From the NCBI RefSeq assembly GCF_902635505.1, contig NC_045429.1, forward strand, positions 427,021,669-427,085,668: 64,000 nucleotides of DNA. Direction: 5' to 3'. The notes under the pieces are model-generated. The model was given only the letters and a program-made list of their open reading frames with translations, was not told the origin of the DNA and searched no databases. Below are positions 1-11,200 of the stretch, one piece after another; the stretch's first letter is position 1, and every line of letters starts with the position of its first letter. A program made the position numbers and the translations under genes. This stretch comes from Sarcophilus harrisii (Eukaryota > Chordata > Mammalia > Dasyuromorphia > Dasyuridae).

Positions 1-2470
1 CTCTATTTGTCAGGATAGGGAAAGCAGCTCTAGACAGCAAATGCCCCTAATCTCTAGTCCTGAAATTAACCAAAGAATCAAAGAATCACTAGATGTTTCA
101 CTCTGTGGGGAAGGTTTTAGGAGAGAAAAGTTAGGAGCCCAAGGTAGCTTGGATTTAATTCAGGATTGTCCTTATTTACTGGATAAGGTTTGAGGAATTC
201 CCCGGCTCTTCTCCTTCTCCCTCTTTTGTGAACTCTTGACTAAAACATCCATGCCATTTCCAAACTATTCCGTGAAAGGTTTCTTTGCAAGGCAGACTAG
301 GGAAAAGCTCCAGACAAATCTCACACTTTTGGATTTTCACGTGGGCTACATCTACCAAACAAAATACTATGGGAAATCTGAGGAAGGAAAGATAATTTTT
401 ATGGGGAGACTGGGGGGGGGGCAGTGCTAGGTATGGTTAGGAAATCAGGGAAAGATTCCAGGAAGAGATAGCTGACATATATATTAGGCCTTGGAGGGAG
501 GGACTTGAACAGGAAGTACTCCTTGGAGTTCTTAATCTTTTTTGTTTCATAGGCACCTTGGCAACAGGCTGGTGAAGCCTTTGGATACCTCAGAATAATT
601 TTTTTAAAATTAATAACTGAAGGAATGCTAAGATTCTAGCTAGAAATTAGGTAGAATAAATATGTAAACTTTCTCATCCAAGTTCATGGCCCCAGTGATA
701 TCTGTTCATGGCCCCTCAGGTTAAGGAGTCTTTCCTCTAAGGAACCTAGAAGATTGTCAGGAAGCACAGATTCACAGACTCACTGAAATTTAGAATTGAA
801 TCAGTCAACCAGTCCATTCATTCAGTCTCTACTGGAAGACGCCTGAGAGGAAGAAGTCTGTTCAACTTTTGTAGCTAAGAGAGGAGTTGTTCCTGGCACC
901 AAGCCTACATTTTCCATTTTCTCTTTAACTCCTATTCCTCTGCCTTCTGGGTTCAGACAGAAAATGTGCAATGCCTCTATACTGGAGATCATGTTCCCCT
1001 GGAGTGTTCTTTTCTCCAGACCCAACCTGCCTAATTCCTTTAAATGCTCTTCATGTGAGAAGTCCTCAAGAACCTTCACCAAATCTTCTCTGGACACTTT
1101 CCAGCTTTTCAGTAATCTCTTATAGTTCCCAGAATAGACTACAATGCTCTGGGTATCTTTTGACCATGGCAGAGCATAGAACTATCAGCTCCGGATATCT
1201 CTCTTAATGCAATTAGCTTTTCTGGTGGCCAGATACATTATATTGAGCTTTCAGTACATTAAGTAAACTTCCATTATCTTTTTTCAAGCAAAGTGCTCTC
1301 AACCTAGGATGGTAAAGCTGATTTTTTGAACCCCAAAGATTTTACATTTGTCCACTTGAGAATTTCATCTCATTAAACTCATGTCAATGCTCAAGTCAGT
1401 GAAAATCTTTGTGGATCCTTATTATCTACTATGTTAGCTATCCCAGCTGACTTTGGTCAGATCCTAGTGTTAACTGTCTTACCAGCCTCTAGGTCATTAT
1501 CTCTCTTTTCTCATAAAGTTCTGGCTCCTGCTTCACCTTTTTCCTCTCCATACCAACTTTTGCCCTTATACTAAGGACTTACACACACTAATGTGTTTAA
1601 ATATTCTAACCTAATTCTACTACTTAACACTCATGACCTATTCCTCCACAACTTCAGCCAAGTATAGGGATAGTCACGTCTTTGTGCCATAAACAACTAT
1701 AAGTGTTTCACTTTCACGATCCCCAAACTCTAAAATTCCTTTATCAAGTCATAAGTTCCTATAATTCTACCTCTTTTTATGCCTTAAAACTTCTAAACTT
1801 ATTCATTTTTCCTTGGACTTCCAATTCCTTCATTCTTTAAGATTTTTCTGAGCTATCACCTTCCTAATCTCTATCCTATGGTTAATGAATTCAATTCTCT
1901 TTTCGAATTGTTCTCTTCTGTTTTTACCAAACTCCAATCTTGGATTAAAACAGATTATCATTCTGTCTTTTTTTTTTCAGATGATACTAGTACTGCTTTT
2001 CTTATTTGTTTAGTGACTATGAAAGCTGCTCTATTTCTTCTAAAGGATCCTTGCCTATAGTGGTATATGTAGTGATCACCTGAATTAAATTCATCCACTT
2101 AAGTTCACTGACACTGGGGATGTCAATGTTTCATATTTCCATCTTCTGTTTGACCATATCCAGCTTACTTTGGTTCACAGATCTTTCCTATGCAATACTG
2201 ATTGCACTTCCCTTTCATCATGAGATATATCCTCAACTAAGCTTCCTTTCAGTTTTGTCACAGCTGTTTCAATTAGTACTAGAGCTACTAGTATTTGTCC
2301 TTATTTTCCCCCAGTAGTGTACTCGACTTGTTCTGACCTGAGGGACTCATCTTCTGATGTTGTTTCTTTTATCATTTTAGTATCGCCATGGGGTTTCCAT
2401 GGAAGATATTGGACTGGTTTGTCTCTTCCTTCCCCAGTGGATCACATTTTCTCAGAGATTAAGAATAGGT
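1..2470. other. Intergenic AT-rich sequence, no gene recognised
   Basis: No open frame here resembles a known protein and I see no splice-bordered coding exon. The part from about 830 to 1430 has a pyrimidine-rich strand with phrases such as 'ctctggacactttccag' that recall old CR1/L3-type LINE remnants, but I cannot assign it with confidence. The left neighbour in the conserved gene order, CELF3, would be expected beyond this edge. None of its RRM motifs is visible on either strand. Confidence 0.4.
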
Positions 2471-2473
2471 TGG

Positions 2474-2605
2474 GGCAGCTAGATGGGTGCAGTGAATAGA
2501 GCCCCAGCCTAGGAGTCAGGAAGATCTGAGTTCAAATCTGAACTCACACATTTAACATTTACTAGTATGACCCTGAACAAGTCAACTTAACTCCAATTGC
2601 TTTTC
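2474..2605 (+). repeat. tRNA-derived marsupial SINE (WSINE1/MAR1 type)
   Basis: The copy starts with the typical head 'ggggcagctagatggg', followed by the box-B-like 'gagttcaaatctgaactca' and the 'ccctgaacaagtcaactta' segment, ending near 'ccaattgc'. This order is diagnostic of the tRNA-derived SINEs of marsupials. It directly precedes an RTE LINE fragment in the same orientation. Confidence 0.75.
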
Positions 2606-2614
2606 AAAAAAGGA

Positions 2615-3915
2615 GAGTGAAATTAAGAAGGGGTGGCAAAAATACACAGAAGAACTATATAAGAAAGATCTTTACATTACTATCTTCTGCAAGCTACCTT
2701 TCAGCAATATGTGAACTGAAAACTACCAGAATAGCAGACTGGTTTTTGAAGAGGCAGAGGAACTAGAGACCAAATTGCCATTATTTGATGGATTATGGAG
2801 AAAACAAGGGAGTTCCAGAAAAACATTTATTTCTGCTTCACTGACTGCACTAAAGCCATTAATTGTGTGGATCACAATAAAATGTGTCGAGTCCTCAAAG
2901 AGAAGGGAGTACCAGACCATCTTACTTGTCTCCTGAAGAACCTGAATGTAGCTCAAAAAGCAAGTTAGAATAAAAAATGGAACAATGTATTATTGGTTGA
3001 AGATTGGAAAAGGAGCACAACAAGGCTGTATTCTGTCACCTTATTTATTTAACTTATTTTCAAAGTACATTGTGCAAAAAGCCAGATTGGATGAATCAAA
3101 AGGTGGAATTAAAGATTGCCAGGAAAAATATCAACATTTTCAGATATGTAGATGATACTACTCTGATGGCAAAAAGTGAAAAGGAATTAAGAAGCCTTTT
3201 GATAAGAGTGAAAGAGGAGAGTGTAAAAGCTGCTTGAAGCTTAACATAAAAAAAAAAAAAAAAAAAACCAAAAAACCAAACCCAAGATCTTGGCAATTGA
3301 TTCCATCACTTCCTAGCAAACAGAGTGAGAAGAAATGGAAACAGTTTCAGATTTTATATTCTTGGGCTCAAAAATTACTGCATATGGAAACTGCATCTAT
3401 GAAATTAGAAGACATTTTTTTCCCTTGGAAGGAAAGCCATGTCAAAACTGAAGAGCATACCAAAAAGCAGAGATATTACCTTGCTGAAAAAGTCCATGTA
3501 ATCAAAATTATGGTTTTTCCAATAACAATGTATGGTTGTGAAAGTTGGACTATAAGGAAAGCTGAGTGCCACAGAACTGTCAATTTTGAATTGTGGTGCT
3601 GGAGAAGACTTGAGAGTTCCTTGGATAGCAAGGAGATCAAGTCAGCTGGTACTTAAAGAAATTAATTCAGGCTATTCACTGGAAGCTCAAATAATTTGGC
3701 TATATAATAAGAAGGTGGGACTCATTGGAAAAAAGAACCTGATGTTGTGAAAGAATTTGAAGGCAAGGAGGACAGTAGATGATGAAATGGATAGTGTCAT
3801 AGAAATAATGAACATGAACAGATTTTGAGAGAGAATAAAGGATAGAAGGGAGGCTGGCGTCTTATGGTCCATGGGGTAACAAAGGCTTAGACTGAATAAC
3901 AAGAACAAAAATCCA
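2615..3915 (+). mobile_element. RTE/BovB-like LINE, degraded 3' portion
   Basis: Translated pieces read as an RTE-clade reverse transcriptase and C-terminal region. The RT core box RYVDDTTLMAKS is at 3142-3177 (the family usually has YADD), followed by KEESVKA and later MYGCESWTI and FELWCWRR near 3520-3605. The start 'ggtggcaaaaatacacagaag' at about 2630 also fits this clade. The open frame is broken, including at a poly-A expansion near 3248-3266, so the copy is dead. It is 5' truncated and ends in 'gtccatggggtaacaaagg...actgaataacaa', the same tail type carried by SINEs in this window. Confidence 0.85.
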
Positions 3916-4009
3916 GGATTACTCTAATCATGTCTCCTTTGCTTACTTGTGCTGTTAAACAGAACTGGAGGAAATCATGCAACCAAGCAGAGTGGTCCAT
4001 TACTAATTT

Positions 4010-5195
4010 GTTAGCTAATCTCATCCCTTGTTCCTCCTTAAAAGTGATTCTCTAGTCCACTTCCTCCAGATGCTGTTCCAAACCTTCTCTTTAAGTCTTC
4101 CATTCAAGCCTCCCCCACTATCTAAGCTGAGAAAATAGAAACAATTTTACTGTGAGTTCTTCTTCTCTTCCTTTCTACATCTCAAAATCTTTGACATCAT
4201 TCTCCATTTTCTCCTTTTCCTCATTCTCTGATGAAAAGATGTTGCTTCTCATACCTTCTCTATGTCCTCTTAATTCTATCTCATCCTCTTTTCAAGTGTA
4301 TTGCCCCTACGATTATCTTTTTCCTTCTAGTCTTCCATTTCTCGCTCTCCTTAAAGAACATTAACTTGATCCTGCTTATACCCTCTGTTGTCTCTATGCT
4401 TGTTGCTTCCACTTTCTGATACTGCTCACAGATGGCTACCTTCCAATCGGTGTCTGTTTTATGGCTTCATTACCTATCTCCTCTCCCCTAAACATGGGTA
4501 TCCCCAAAGCTCTGCCCATGGGTCACTTTCTCTTCTCTCTCTACACTCTCATTCGACCTTATAATGCTCTAAGACCTTATAAGCTCCCATGATCTTCATC
4601 AAGCTTCAATGATCATCTCTATGCATATGACTCTTAGATCTAGATACCCATTCTAGACTCTCTGCTTTACTCAATTTATGTACTCCAACTACCCAGTGGA
4701 CTATTCAAGCTGAATGTGCCATTGGCAGCTCAAAGTCAACATTTCAAACAGAACTGATTTGCTTTCTCCCCATTTCCAACAAACTTCCTTATCCCCATTA
4801 AGGGTGATACATCTTTCCAGTCACCCATGGTATTTATTATCCTCGGTTCTTCATTCTCCCTTGTCCCCTTTTTCATTCAGTTGATAAACCAGGACATTCT
4901 CCTTCCACAACATCTTTTACAAACATCCCCTTCTCTTTACTCACACAGTTACCAACTTAGTTTAGGTCCTTATCCTCTCTTTCCTAGACAATTACAACAG
5001 TTTTTTTTTTTTTTTTTGCTCTGAAATTCATCCCACTCCAATTCATTCTTCACAAGCTGACAAAGTATTTCCTAAAGCACAGGTCTGAGCAATAAACTAC
5101 AGTGTTTCCTTATTGCTTTTAGGATCAAATATAAAGTCTCTAGTTTGGCATTTTAAGCACTCCTCAGCCAGTTTATCAAATAGCTTTTAAGGACT
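4010..5195 (+). repeat. L2 LINE fragment
   Basis: The strand is pyrimidine-rich and follows the order of the L2 3' half: 'catctctatgcatatgactc', 'aactacccagtggactattc', 'agctcaaagtcaacatttc', 'gaactgatttgctttctccc', and finally 'ttgcttttaggatcaaatataaa'. All of this matches the L2 end of ORF2 and 3'UTR. It is old and interrupted by small insertions, including a T run at 5000-5017. Confidence 0.75.
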
Positions 5196-5454
5196 TCTAA
5201 ATTAATCAAGGATTTTATTGAACTTATTTTAAGGCTAGGATTGATTGATTTAATGTTCTCAATACCGTAAGGTATCAGGGAATAGTATATGGTACTTTAA
5301 GTGGAATGAAATGATTTGATTGACTTAATCTACACTCACCCTTTTAAAAAGGAAAAAAAAATCAAAGCATTCAAGGAATTTACATTCTATCAGAGATGTC
5401 CTTATAGAAGGATATACAGAAGACATACACAAAAATACAAGGTAGTTTTGGAAG

Positions 5455-5650
5455 AGGGCAGTTAGGTATATACAGCAGATAGAGCATCTGGCCTGGAATC
5501 AGGAAGACTCCATAGCTGTGTCACCCTGGGCAAGTCACTAAACCCTGTATGTCTTAGTTCTTCATCTATAAAATGAATGGAAGAAGGAAATGGCAAACTA
5601 CTGCAGTATCTCAACCCAAAACAAAACAAAACAAAACACAAACACAAATG
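5455..5650 (+). repeat. tRNA-derived SINE with RTE-like tail, degraded
   Basis: The head 'gggcagttaggtatatacagcagatagagc', the middle 'caccctgggcaagtcact' and the tail 'ggaaatggcaaactactgcagtatct' are the parts of a tRNA-derived marsupial SINE whose 3' part is shared with RTE LINEs. It ends in an (AAAAC)n run near 5620-5640. Confidence 0.7.
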
Positions 5651-5984
5651 GGGATATGGGACACCACTGAAAAACCAAAATAACAAAAAGGTTTGGGAGG
5701 GAGGGTTCAAGAAAGGCTTCATGTAGAAAGGAGTGGAAGTTAAAAATTAAACTTTTATAGGCAGAATTGAGATGCATTCCAGGTATGGGGCACAGGAATG
5801 GGAGATGGGAGAGTCCTGGGCTTGTGGCAATCTGGAGGCTGAATGGCAAACTTACAGAATTTTTCTGGAGAGAAATCGAGTAACACACAGTAAAAATTAC
5901 ACACCGCCTCTTCCCTAACCAACACTTTAACCCAATCATTTCATTACTGATGCTATGCTATGAAAGTCTTATCAAAAACATGAA

Positions 5985-6250
5985 AAAACTATATATTCAA
6001 AGATTTTCATGACATCATTATACACTACAAAAACTGGAAAGAACCTAGATGTCCAAGAATAGGGGGATGGTAAAATAAGTTGTGATATATTTACATAATG
6101 AAATGCTATAATAAAATTAGGAATAATAAGGAAGGAAGATACAAATAAGTGTGGAAAGATCTTTATGAAAGAATGCAAAAACAAAAAAAAAGAGAGAATG
6201 AGAATAATGATTTGAACAGTATGACCACATAAGGAGAAACATGAATGAGA
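5985..6250 (+). repeat. L1 3'-end-like fragment
   Basis: The phrases 'aaaaactggaaagaacctagatgtcc', 'gggggatggtaaaataagttgtgatatat' and 'gtgtggaaagatctttatga' resemble the L1 segment that in intact copies lies between ORF2 and the 3' end. The copy is old and its limits are approximate. Confidence 0.5.
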
Positions 6251-6599
6251 AAATCCTAATAAGGATTTGGAAAGGCTGGAAGAATTGTTCTGATTTATAT
6301 GCTGAAGTTAATTTTGTTCACACAAATAATTTGGAAGAAGTTGAAGTCCTTGGAAAGTCACTGGATAAAATGAATTATGATACACAGGAGATGTTTTTGG
6401 ATTGACTGAAGAAACTCATTCATGTCCTGAGGCTTTTGTATCAAGTAGCTGACCAATTCTAAGCCCTCAAAGATTCCAATGGACAACAGTTCTCACCAGA
6501 CCCCAAAAAGGGAATTGGCAAACCTTTCAAACTTCACTTATTTCTGTCAAAAAACCACCATCTTTCTACTTTCTCGGTTTTATAACCACAGCATTAACT

Positions 6600-6785
6600 C
6601 TTCATTCTCCCTTACTCCACATATTAGTCAGTTAGATAAACATTTATTAGGCATCTACTGTATATTAGGCACTGGGGATACAAATATAAATAAAAACAAG
6701 GGAAGTTCACGCTCTAGAGAAGCTTGCAATCGAATGGGGAAAGATAATATACAAAAGAAACTGAAGAGTGTAGCTGGTAGGAAAT
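6600..6785 (+). repeat. Ancient therian interspersed repeat, family not assigned
   Basis: The segment contains 'catttattaggcatctactg', 'ttaggcactggggatacaa' and 'agaagcttgcaatcgaatgg'. It is a copy of a widespread old repeat whose core reads 'aagcacctactatgtgcc...ggcactgtgctaagtgctgggga'. Related copies are at 54990-55270 and 56200-56760. I do not assign a family name. Confidence 0.5.
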
Positions 6786-6794
6786 GGGGCAGTG

Positions 6795-7190
6795 CTTAGC
6801 CCCCTCTTTCTTTTTTAAATAACTTTTTTATTTTCAAAATATATGCAAAGATTGCTTTCAACATTCACCCTTGCAAAACTCAGTGTTCCAAATTTTTCTC
6901 CCTCTCTTCCTCCTTCCCTAGACAGCAAGCAATCTAATAGAGGTTAAACATGTGCAATTCTTCTAAACCTATTTCCACATTTATCATGCTGCCAAGAAAA
7001 ATCAGATCAAAAAGGGAAAAAGTGAGAAAGAAAACAAAAAGCAAGCAAACAACAAAAAAGGTTGAAAATGCCATGTTGTGATTATACATTCAGTTCCCAT
7101 AGTCCTCTTTCTGGATGCAAATATCTCAAGTTCTCTCTCTGGAGGCAAATGGCTCTTTCCATCACAAGCCTATTGGAATTGTTAGCCCCC
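6795..7190 (-). repeat. L1 3' end, antisense
   Basis: Read on the minus strand, this is the same 3'UTR seen in forward L1 tails elsewhere in the window. 'tttcaacattcacccttgcaaaac' is the complement of the 'ttgcaagggt...atgttgaaa' motif that precedes the A-rich tail. The + strand therefore starts with the T-rich tail complement and continues into the 'atcagatcaaaaaggg' region. Confidence 0.7.
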
Positions 7191-7269
7191 TCTTTTAACA
7201 GAGGCTCAGAGGTCCATGGCCCAGTAGTCTAGGCCACTTCAATCTTACAGCAAAATGAAACACAGCCAG

Positions 7270-7850
7270 TCAACCTCCAAATCTTGTCTTTTCAATCTCT
7301 ATTATCTCTTGCTTCTGACCTTCTCCCGCCTGTTAGCTCAGGCTCCCACATCACTGCTTGCTTAGATTGGCTTTTGGATTGGTTTTTCTGCTTTAATTCA
7401 CTACTCCATCCCTATGATTCGGCTGCCAAAGTGGTTTTCCTTAAATGCAAATCTGACCAAGTCATAAAGGTCACTGTCCCTATCCCTAAAAGCCACCATC
7501 ACCACTTTCTAGTTGCCTCTAGGATATCCCACAGAAATGCTTCTGCTTAGTTTTTAAAGTCCTTCACAGTCTGGCTATAAACCTCTCTCTCCAACCACCT
7601 CATGTTCCTGAGGGCAATCCTGCAAGGCCTGCTGGCTCTGGCCCTTCCACATGACAGGCCATCTCCAAGTGTATCCAGTGGCCACATCCCATGACTGGAT
7701 GGACAGCAGCTCTTCACCTCTGCCTCACTGGATCCTTTTCTTGCTAAGACTTTCTTGATCCCCTTAGTAGGTAGTGTTCTCCTTCTTAAACTATCTTGGA
7801 TTTTGTAACTTGGTCCCCATTTTATTTCTATCTCTTCTGTACATTCTTAG
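7270..7850 (+). repeat. L2 LINE 3' fragment
   Basis: The L2 3'-end order is visible: 'gctgccaaagtggttttcc', 'aaatctgaccaagtcataaagg', 'aaagtccttcacagtctggc' and 'ccaaccacctcatgttcc'. It is an old, diverged copy. Confidence 0.75.
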
Positions 7851-8259
7851 GTGATGGGGGAACTGTCCAATGCAGCTTGCACATCATGTTCTTCCAGCCA
7901 CTCCTCCATGGGAACATTGGGTGAATCTATGTTAAGGAAAGCCCTAGTGCACTATCAGCTGCTGAGCCATGAGGAAGTGAGCAGCTGGCCCCAGTGATCT
8001 CTCTCCTTCCTGTCAGTGAGCAGGGCAGGGGCAACAGGTGGCTCCAGTTGGGGAGGGGTGGCACTAGCAGCCAACCTGTGGCTGGAAGCTCAGTGAGGGG
8101 GTTCTTGGTGTTGGTAATCAGAGGGGAAGGAGCCCTTGAGAGGCCTCCCACCTCCGAGGTCGGGCCCAGCTGAGCAGCAGATGGCCCCAGCAGCCCAGGT
8201 GCTGTGACTGGCAGCAAGTGAGCAAACCTGGAGCGGGGAATGCCTCCTAGCAAGAGATC

Positions 8260-8568
8260 AAGATTAGAGCAGAATTTTTGATTTCCTGCACAGGCTAATT
8301 GTGCAATATTTCAGAGTCTGATTCTTTTTGTACAGCAAAATAACGTTTTGGTCATGTATACTTATTGTGTATCTAATTAATATTTTAATATATTTAACAT
8401 CTACTGGTCATCCTGCCATCTAGGGGAGGGGGTGGGGGGGTAAGAAGTAAAAAATTGGAACAAGAGGTTTGGCAATTGTTAATACTGTAAAGTTACCCAT
8501 GTATATAACCTGTAAATAAAAGGCTATTAAATAAATAAAAGAAAAAAAAAAAGATTAGAGCAGAATTT
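8260..8568 (+). mobile_element. 5'-truncated L1 3' end with 18-bp target-site duplication
   Basis: The insert (8278-8550) runs from a 5' truncation through 'ctgccatctaggggaggggg' and 'aaagttacccatgtat' to 'cctgtaaataaaaggc' and an A-rich tail. These are the hallmarks of the L1 3'UTR in this genome. It is bordered by an exact 18-bp direct repeat, AAGATTAGAGCAGAATTT, at 8260-8277 and 8551-8568. The perfect duplication suggests a fairly recent insertion. Confidence 0.9.
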
Positions 8569-8636
8569 CCCAGTTTCCAGGGGCTTTTTATACTTCTTGC
8601 TATTTCTTTTCAGTAAATATCATTTTGTAAAAGTTA

Positions 8637-8865
8637 ATGAGGGTGGTAGAGCAGCTAGAGTGCTGGGCCTGGAGCCAGGGAAGTCTTCCTGAGTTCAAAT
8701 TTGGCCTCAGACACTTCCTAGTAGGGAGACCCCGAACAAGTCACTTAACCCTGTTTTTCCTGAGCTGGCAAACGATTCCAATATCTTTGCCAAGAAAATC
8801 CCGAATGGGATCAAGAAGAGTCAGACAGAACTGAACAATAATGAAAAAGCTGCCTGATGGTAACT
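8637..8865 (+). repeat. Near full-length tRNA-derived SINE with RTE tail
   Basis: The order is a tRNA-like head (around 'gtagagcagctagagtgctgg'), 'gagttcaaatttggcctcag', 'gaacaagtcacttaaccctg', then the tail 'tttgccaagaaaatcccga...gggatcaagaagagtcagacagaactgaacaa'. The tail matches the 3' end of RTE LINEs, such as the copy at 2615-3915, so RTE is the likely source of its replication machinery. Confidence 0.85.
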
Positions 8866-9299
8866 GGCTAACCTGATAATCACTGCTTTCTGTTACTGGT
8901 AATTACTCTTGGGGAGAATCTGTCCGAATGAGGACTCAAAGACCTCTCCTGAACGCTAGCTGCTCTCGACCTGCCTGGCCTTCCAGTGCCTGGGAGCTGG
9001 CTAAGGATCAGGGTCCCCAGGATTCATAGCGCTGCACATACAGGGCCTGCTGAATCTCCCGAGGATGCAGGCACCTTTAAGCAGACATGTTTCGCTTAGC
9101 ACATTTGTGTCGCAGCGCTCGACACTAAACACAGAATGATTGAAGGGGAACGTGGTGAGATGACAGATAGAAAGGGAGGACGAAGAAGCAGTAATGAAGC
9201 ACTCTTGGATGATCGGTTCCCACGGGGAATGCTGGGCACACGCACACACCAGGGACCAAAAACCAGCTTTCGGGGGCCTTGGGTTCTAATCGGGGGCAG

Positions 9300-11200
9300 T
9301 GCCAAGTCTTGAGCGCGACGGCGAAGGTGCGCTGACCCGTGCTGGCTCACTCGGGCCCCTGGCCGCTCCAGAAGCAACGGGGACACCGATTCTGTGACTC
9401 TGCCCCGGCGCCCTGGGCACACGGGGGCACCCGATCTGCGTTGGGCCCAGCTGAGTGAGCCGCCCTCATTTACCCGAGGAGGAGGCCTCTCGCACCAAGA
9501 GGATGCGCGGCCTCAGGGCCGGGCCCTGCTGCGGAGGCCTCAGAGGGGAGGACTGGCCGAGGCCCTGGAGCTCACGCCGGGGACGCTGCAGCGTGAGGGA
9601 GCGCGCGGAGCAGTCTGAGCAAACCGGGCGGAAGCCGTGCGCGGCAGGCGGCCCGACTCCCGAGGACGGCGCTTCAACGCCGGGCTAGGCCGGGCGGTCA
9701 GTTCGGGGGCCGGGGAGGTGCGGGTGCGCCCGCGGCAGCTCGGACTCGGGCAGGCAGGGGCCAGGCGGCCACACCCCAGCATCCTGCGCCCGGGGAAGGC
9801 CCCCGGGGGGCCAGCTCTTCCCCTCTTCCCCCGGAGGCCTCTCGGACCCGGGCGCTGCTCTCCCTCCCCTTCTCATGATGCCCTGGGATCCGCCGGGGAA
9901 CGTGGGTTTTGCCTCCCCGCTTGGAAGACTAGCCCGAGGCCAGGGTGAGCGGCGGAGTTCGCGCGCGGGCCTTTGCCTCTGGGGTCGGGCTGCGGGCCCC
10001 GCCCGGAGCGCGCCTGAGCGCTGTCAGGGTAACCGGGGACTGCAAAGGCGCCTCCCGCAGGGCCGTGACTGGGGGGTGGGGGGGGGGGGGGGGAGAGCGA
10101 CGGGTCTGCGGTCAGAGGTCCTGGATTCGAAATCTGCCGGTCCCGAGCCCGCCTGCGGGCGGCGCTCGCTGGGCACTCGCTAGACGCTACTTACTTCGCG
10201 GGGCCTCCGCGGCCCAGGCTGGACCGCGTGGCCGCCGAACGCCCGCCCTTCTCCACGAGCCGGAGGACCTCCCTCGAGCCCCGCCTCAAAATGACTCCCC
10301 CTCAGCCTCCGCCCCTAGGAGCCCCGCCCCCAGCGCGCGAAGGGGGGCGGGGCCGCCTGAGCGTCGCCATAGCGACGGCGACAAGATGGCTTCTCTGAGC
10401 TCGGGGCTAGAGGGTCCCGACCCCGGGTCGCTGAGCGCAGAGCAGCTCTCCCGACTTCGGGATTTCAAGGTGCGCACAGCCCCGGCCGAAGGAGGGATGG
10501 CGGGGGGAGGGGCGGTGCGTAAGATAATGCGGACACTGTACGGAGGGGCCCAGAGAGGAGCGAGAGGTGGGCAGAGCTTCGTTTCCCGCCCCGCCCCTCC
10601 TCGGGGAACCCGGATCCGGTCGGGGAGGCGGGAGTAGGCGGGGCTTCCTCTCCCCTACCTCCTCGATCCCGCCCCTTTCCTTAGCCCCCCCTCCCCCCTG
10701 CCTCCCTCTCAGATCAGCACGCGCATAGCGAACGAGAAGTACCTGCGCTCGCACAAGGAGGTGAAGCTGCTGCTGAGCGGCTTTTTCAGGTGGGTGGCTC
10801 TGAGACCTCCCCAGCCCCGACACACCCCGCGGGTGGCCCGAGTCCGGGCTGCCGCCGCCCGCAAGTGAGCGCCCCATGCTGGGAGGGAAGCTCGACTCTG
10901 GAAACGGTCCCTAGAAACTTCGTGCAGCCCCCAGGCGTCGTAAAGGCGGGGAGCGCTGCGAGAAAAGGAATCCCCTCGGCCCCATTGGGGCCATTCGCCA
11001 CATTACTGCGGGCCGCCCCCGGGGAGGCTCCCGGGGACGGGCGCGTCTTCAGCGGCCATGAAGGCACGGACCAAGCAGAGAGCGTTGGGGCGCGGGCTCT
11101 GTGTGATGCCGGAAGCCCAAATGAGGGACTCCCCGCTAAATCCCTACCCTGGTCAGGGTCATTATATGGGACTCTGAAGGGACGAAGAGAGATGGATTAC
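9300..11200. promoter_or_regulatory. CpG island with RIIAD1 promoter
   Basis: The stretch is strongly GC- and CpG-rich compared with its surroundings and contains GC boxes, for example around 10320-10355 ('ggggcggggcc'), and a long G run at about 10072-10094. RIIAD1 coding exons 1 and 2 lie inside it. It is TATA-less, as expected for a CpG promoter. Long open frames across the island arise from the low stop-codon density of GC-rich DNA and are not taken as genes. Confidence 0.75.
10363..10376. promoter_or_regulatory. RFX X-box-like palindrome upstream of RIIAD1
   Basis: GTCGCCATAGCGAC is two inverted half-sites, GTCGCC and AGCGAC, around an AT spacer. It fits the X-box consensus GTNRCC-N(0-3)-RGYAAC at all but one position (G for A in the second half). 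It lies 10 bp before the RIIAD1 ATG. RFX factors are known activators of ciliary and sperm-axoneme genes, which suits this gene. Binding is inferred. Confidence 0.55.

Noticed and set aside
3004-3656. Two open frames at 3004-3656 as host genes
   Set aside because: Their residues (YVDDTTLMAKS, MYGCESWTI, FELWCWRR) are those of an RTE LINE, so this is a dead transposon copy.
10100-10160. tRNA-like box 'ggtcctggattcgaaatc' in the RIIAD1 island
   Set aside because: Only a B-box-like phrase is present. I could not fold an acceptor stem or find an A box at the right distance.
9945-10637. Open frame of 230 codons running through RIIAD1 exon 1
   Set aside because: It is in frame with MASLSSGLEG but the upstream 147 residues are CpG-island translation (Arg/Gly/Pro/Ala-rich), and the frame reads on into intron 1. 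The RIIAD1 start at 10386 with the spliced exons explains the locus.
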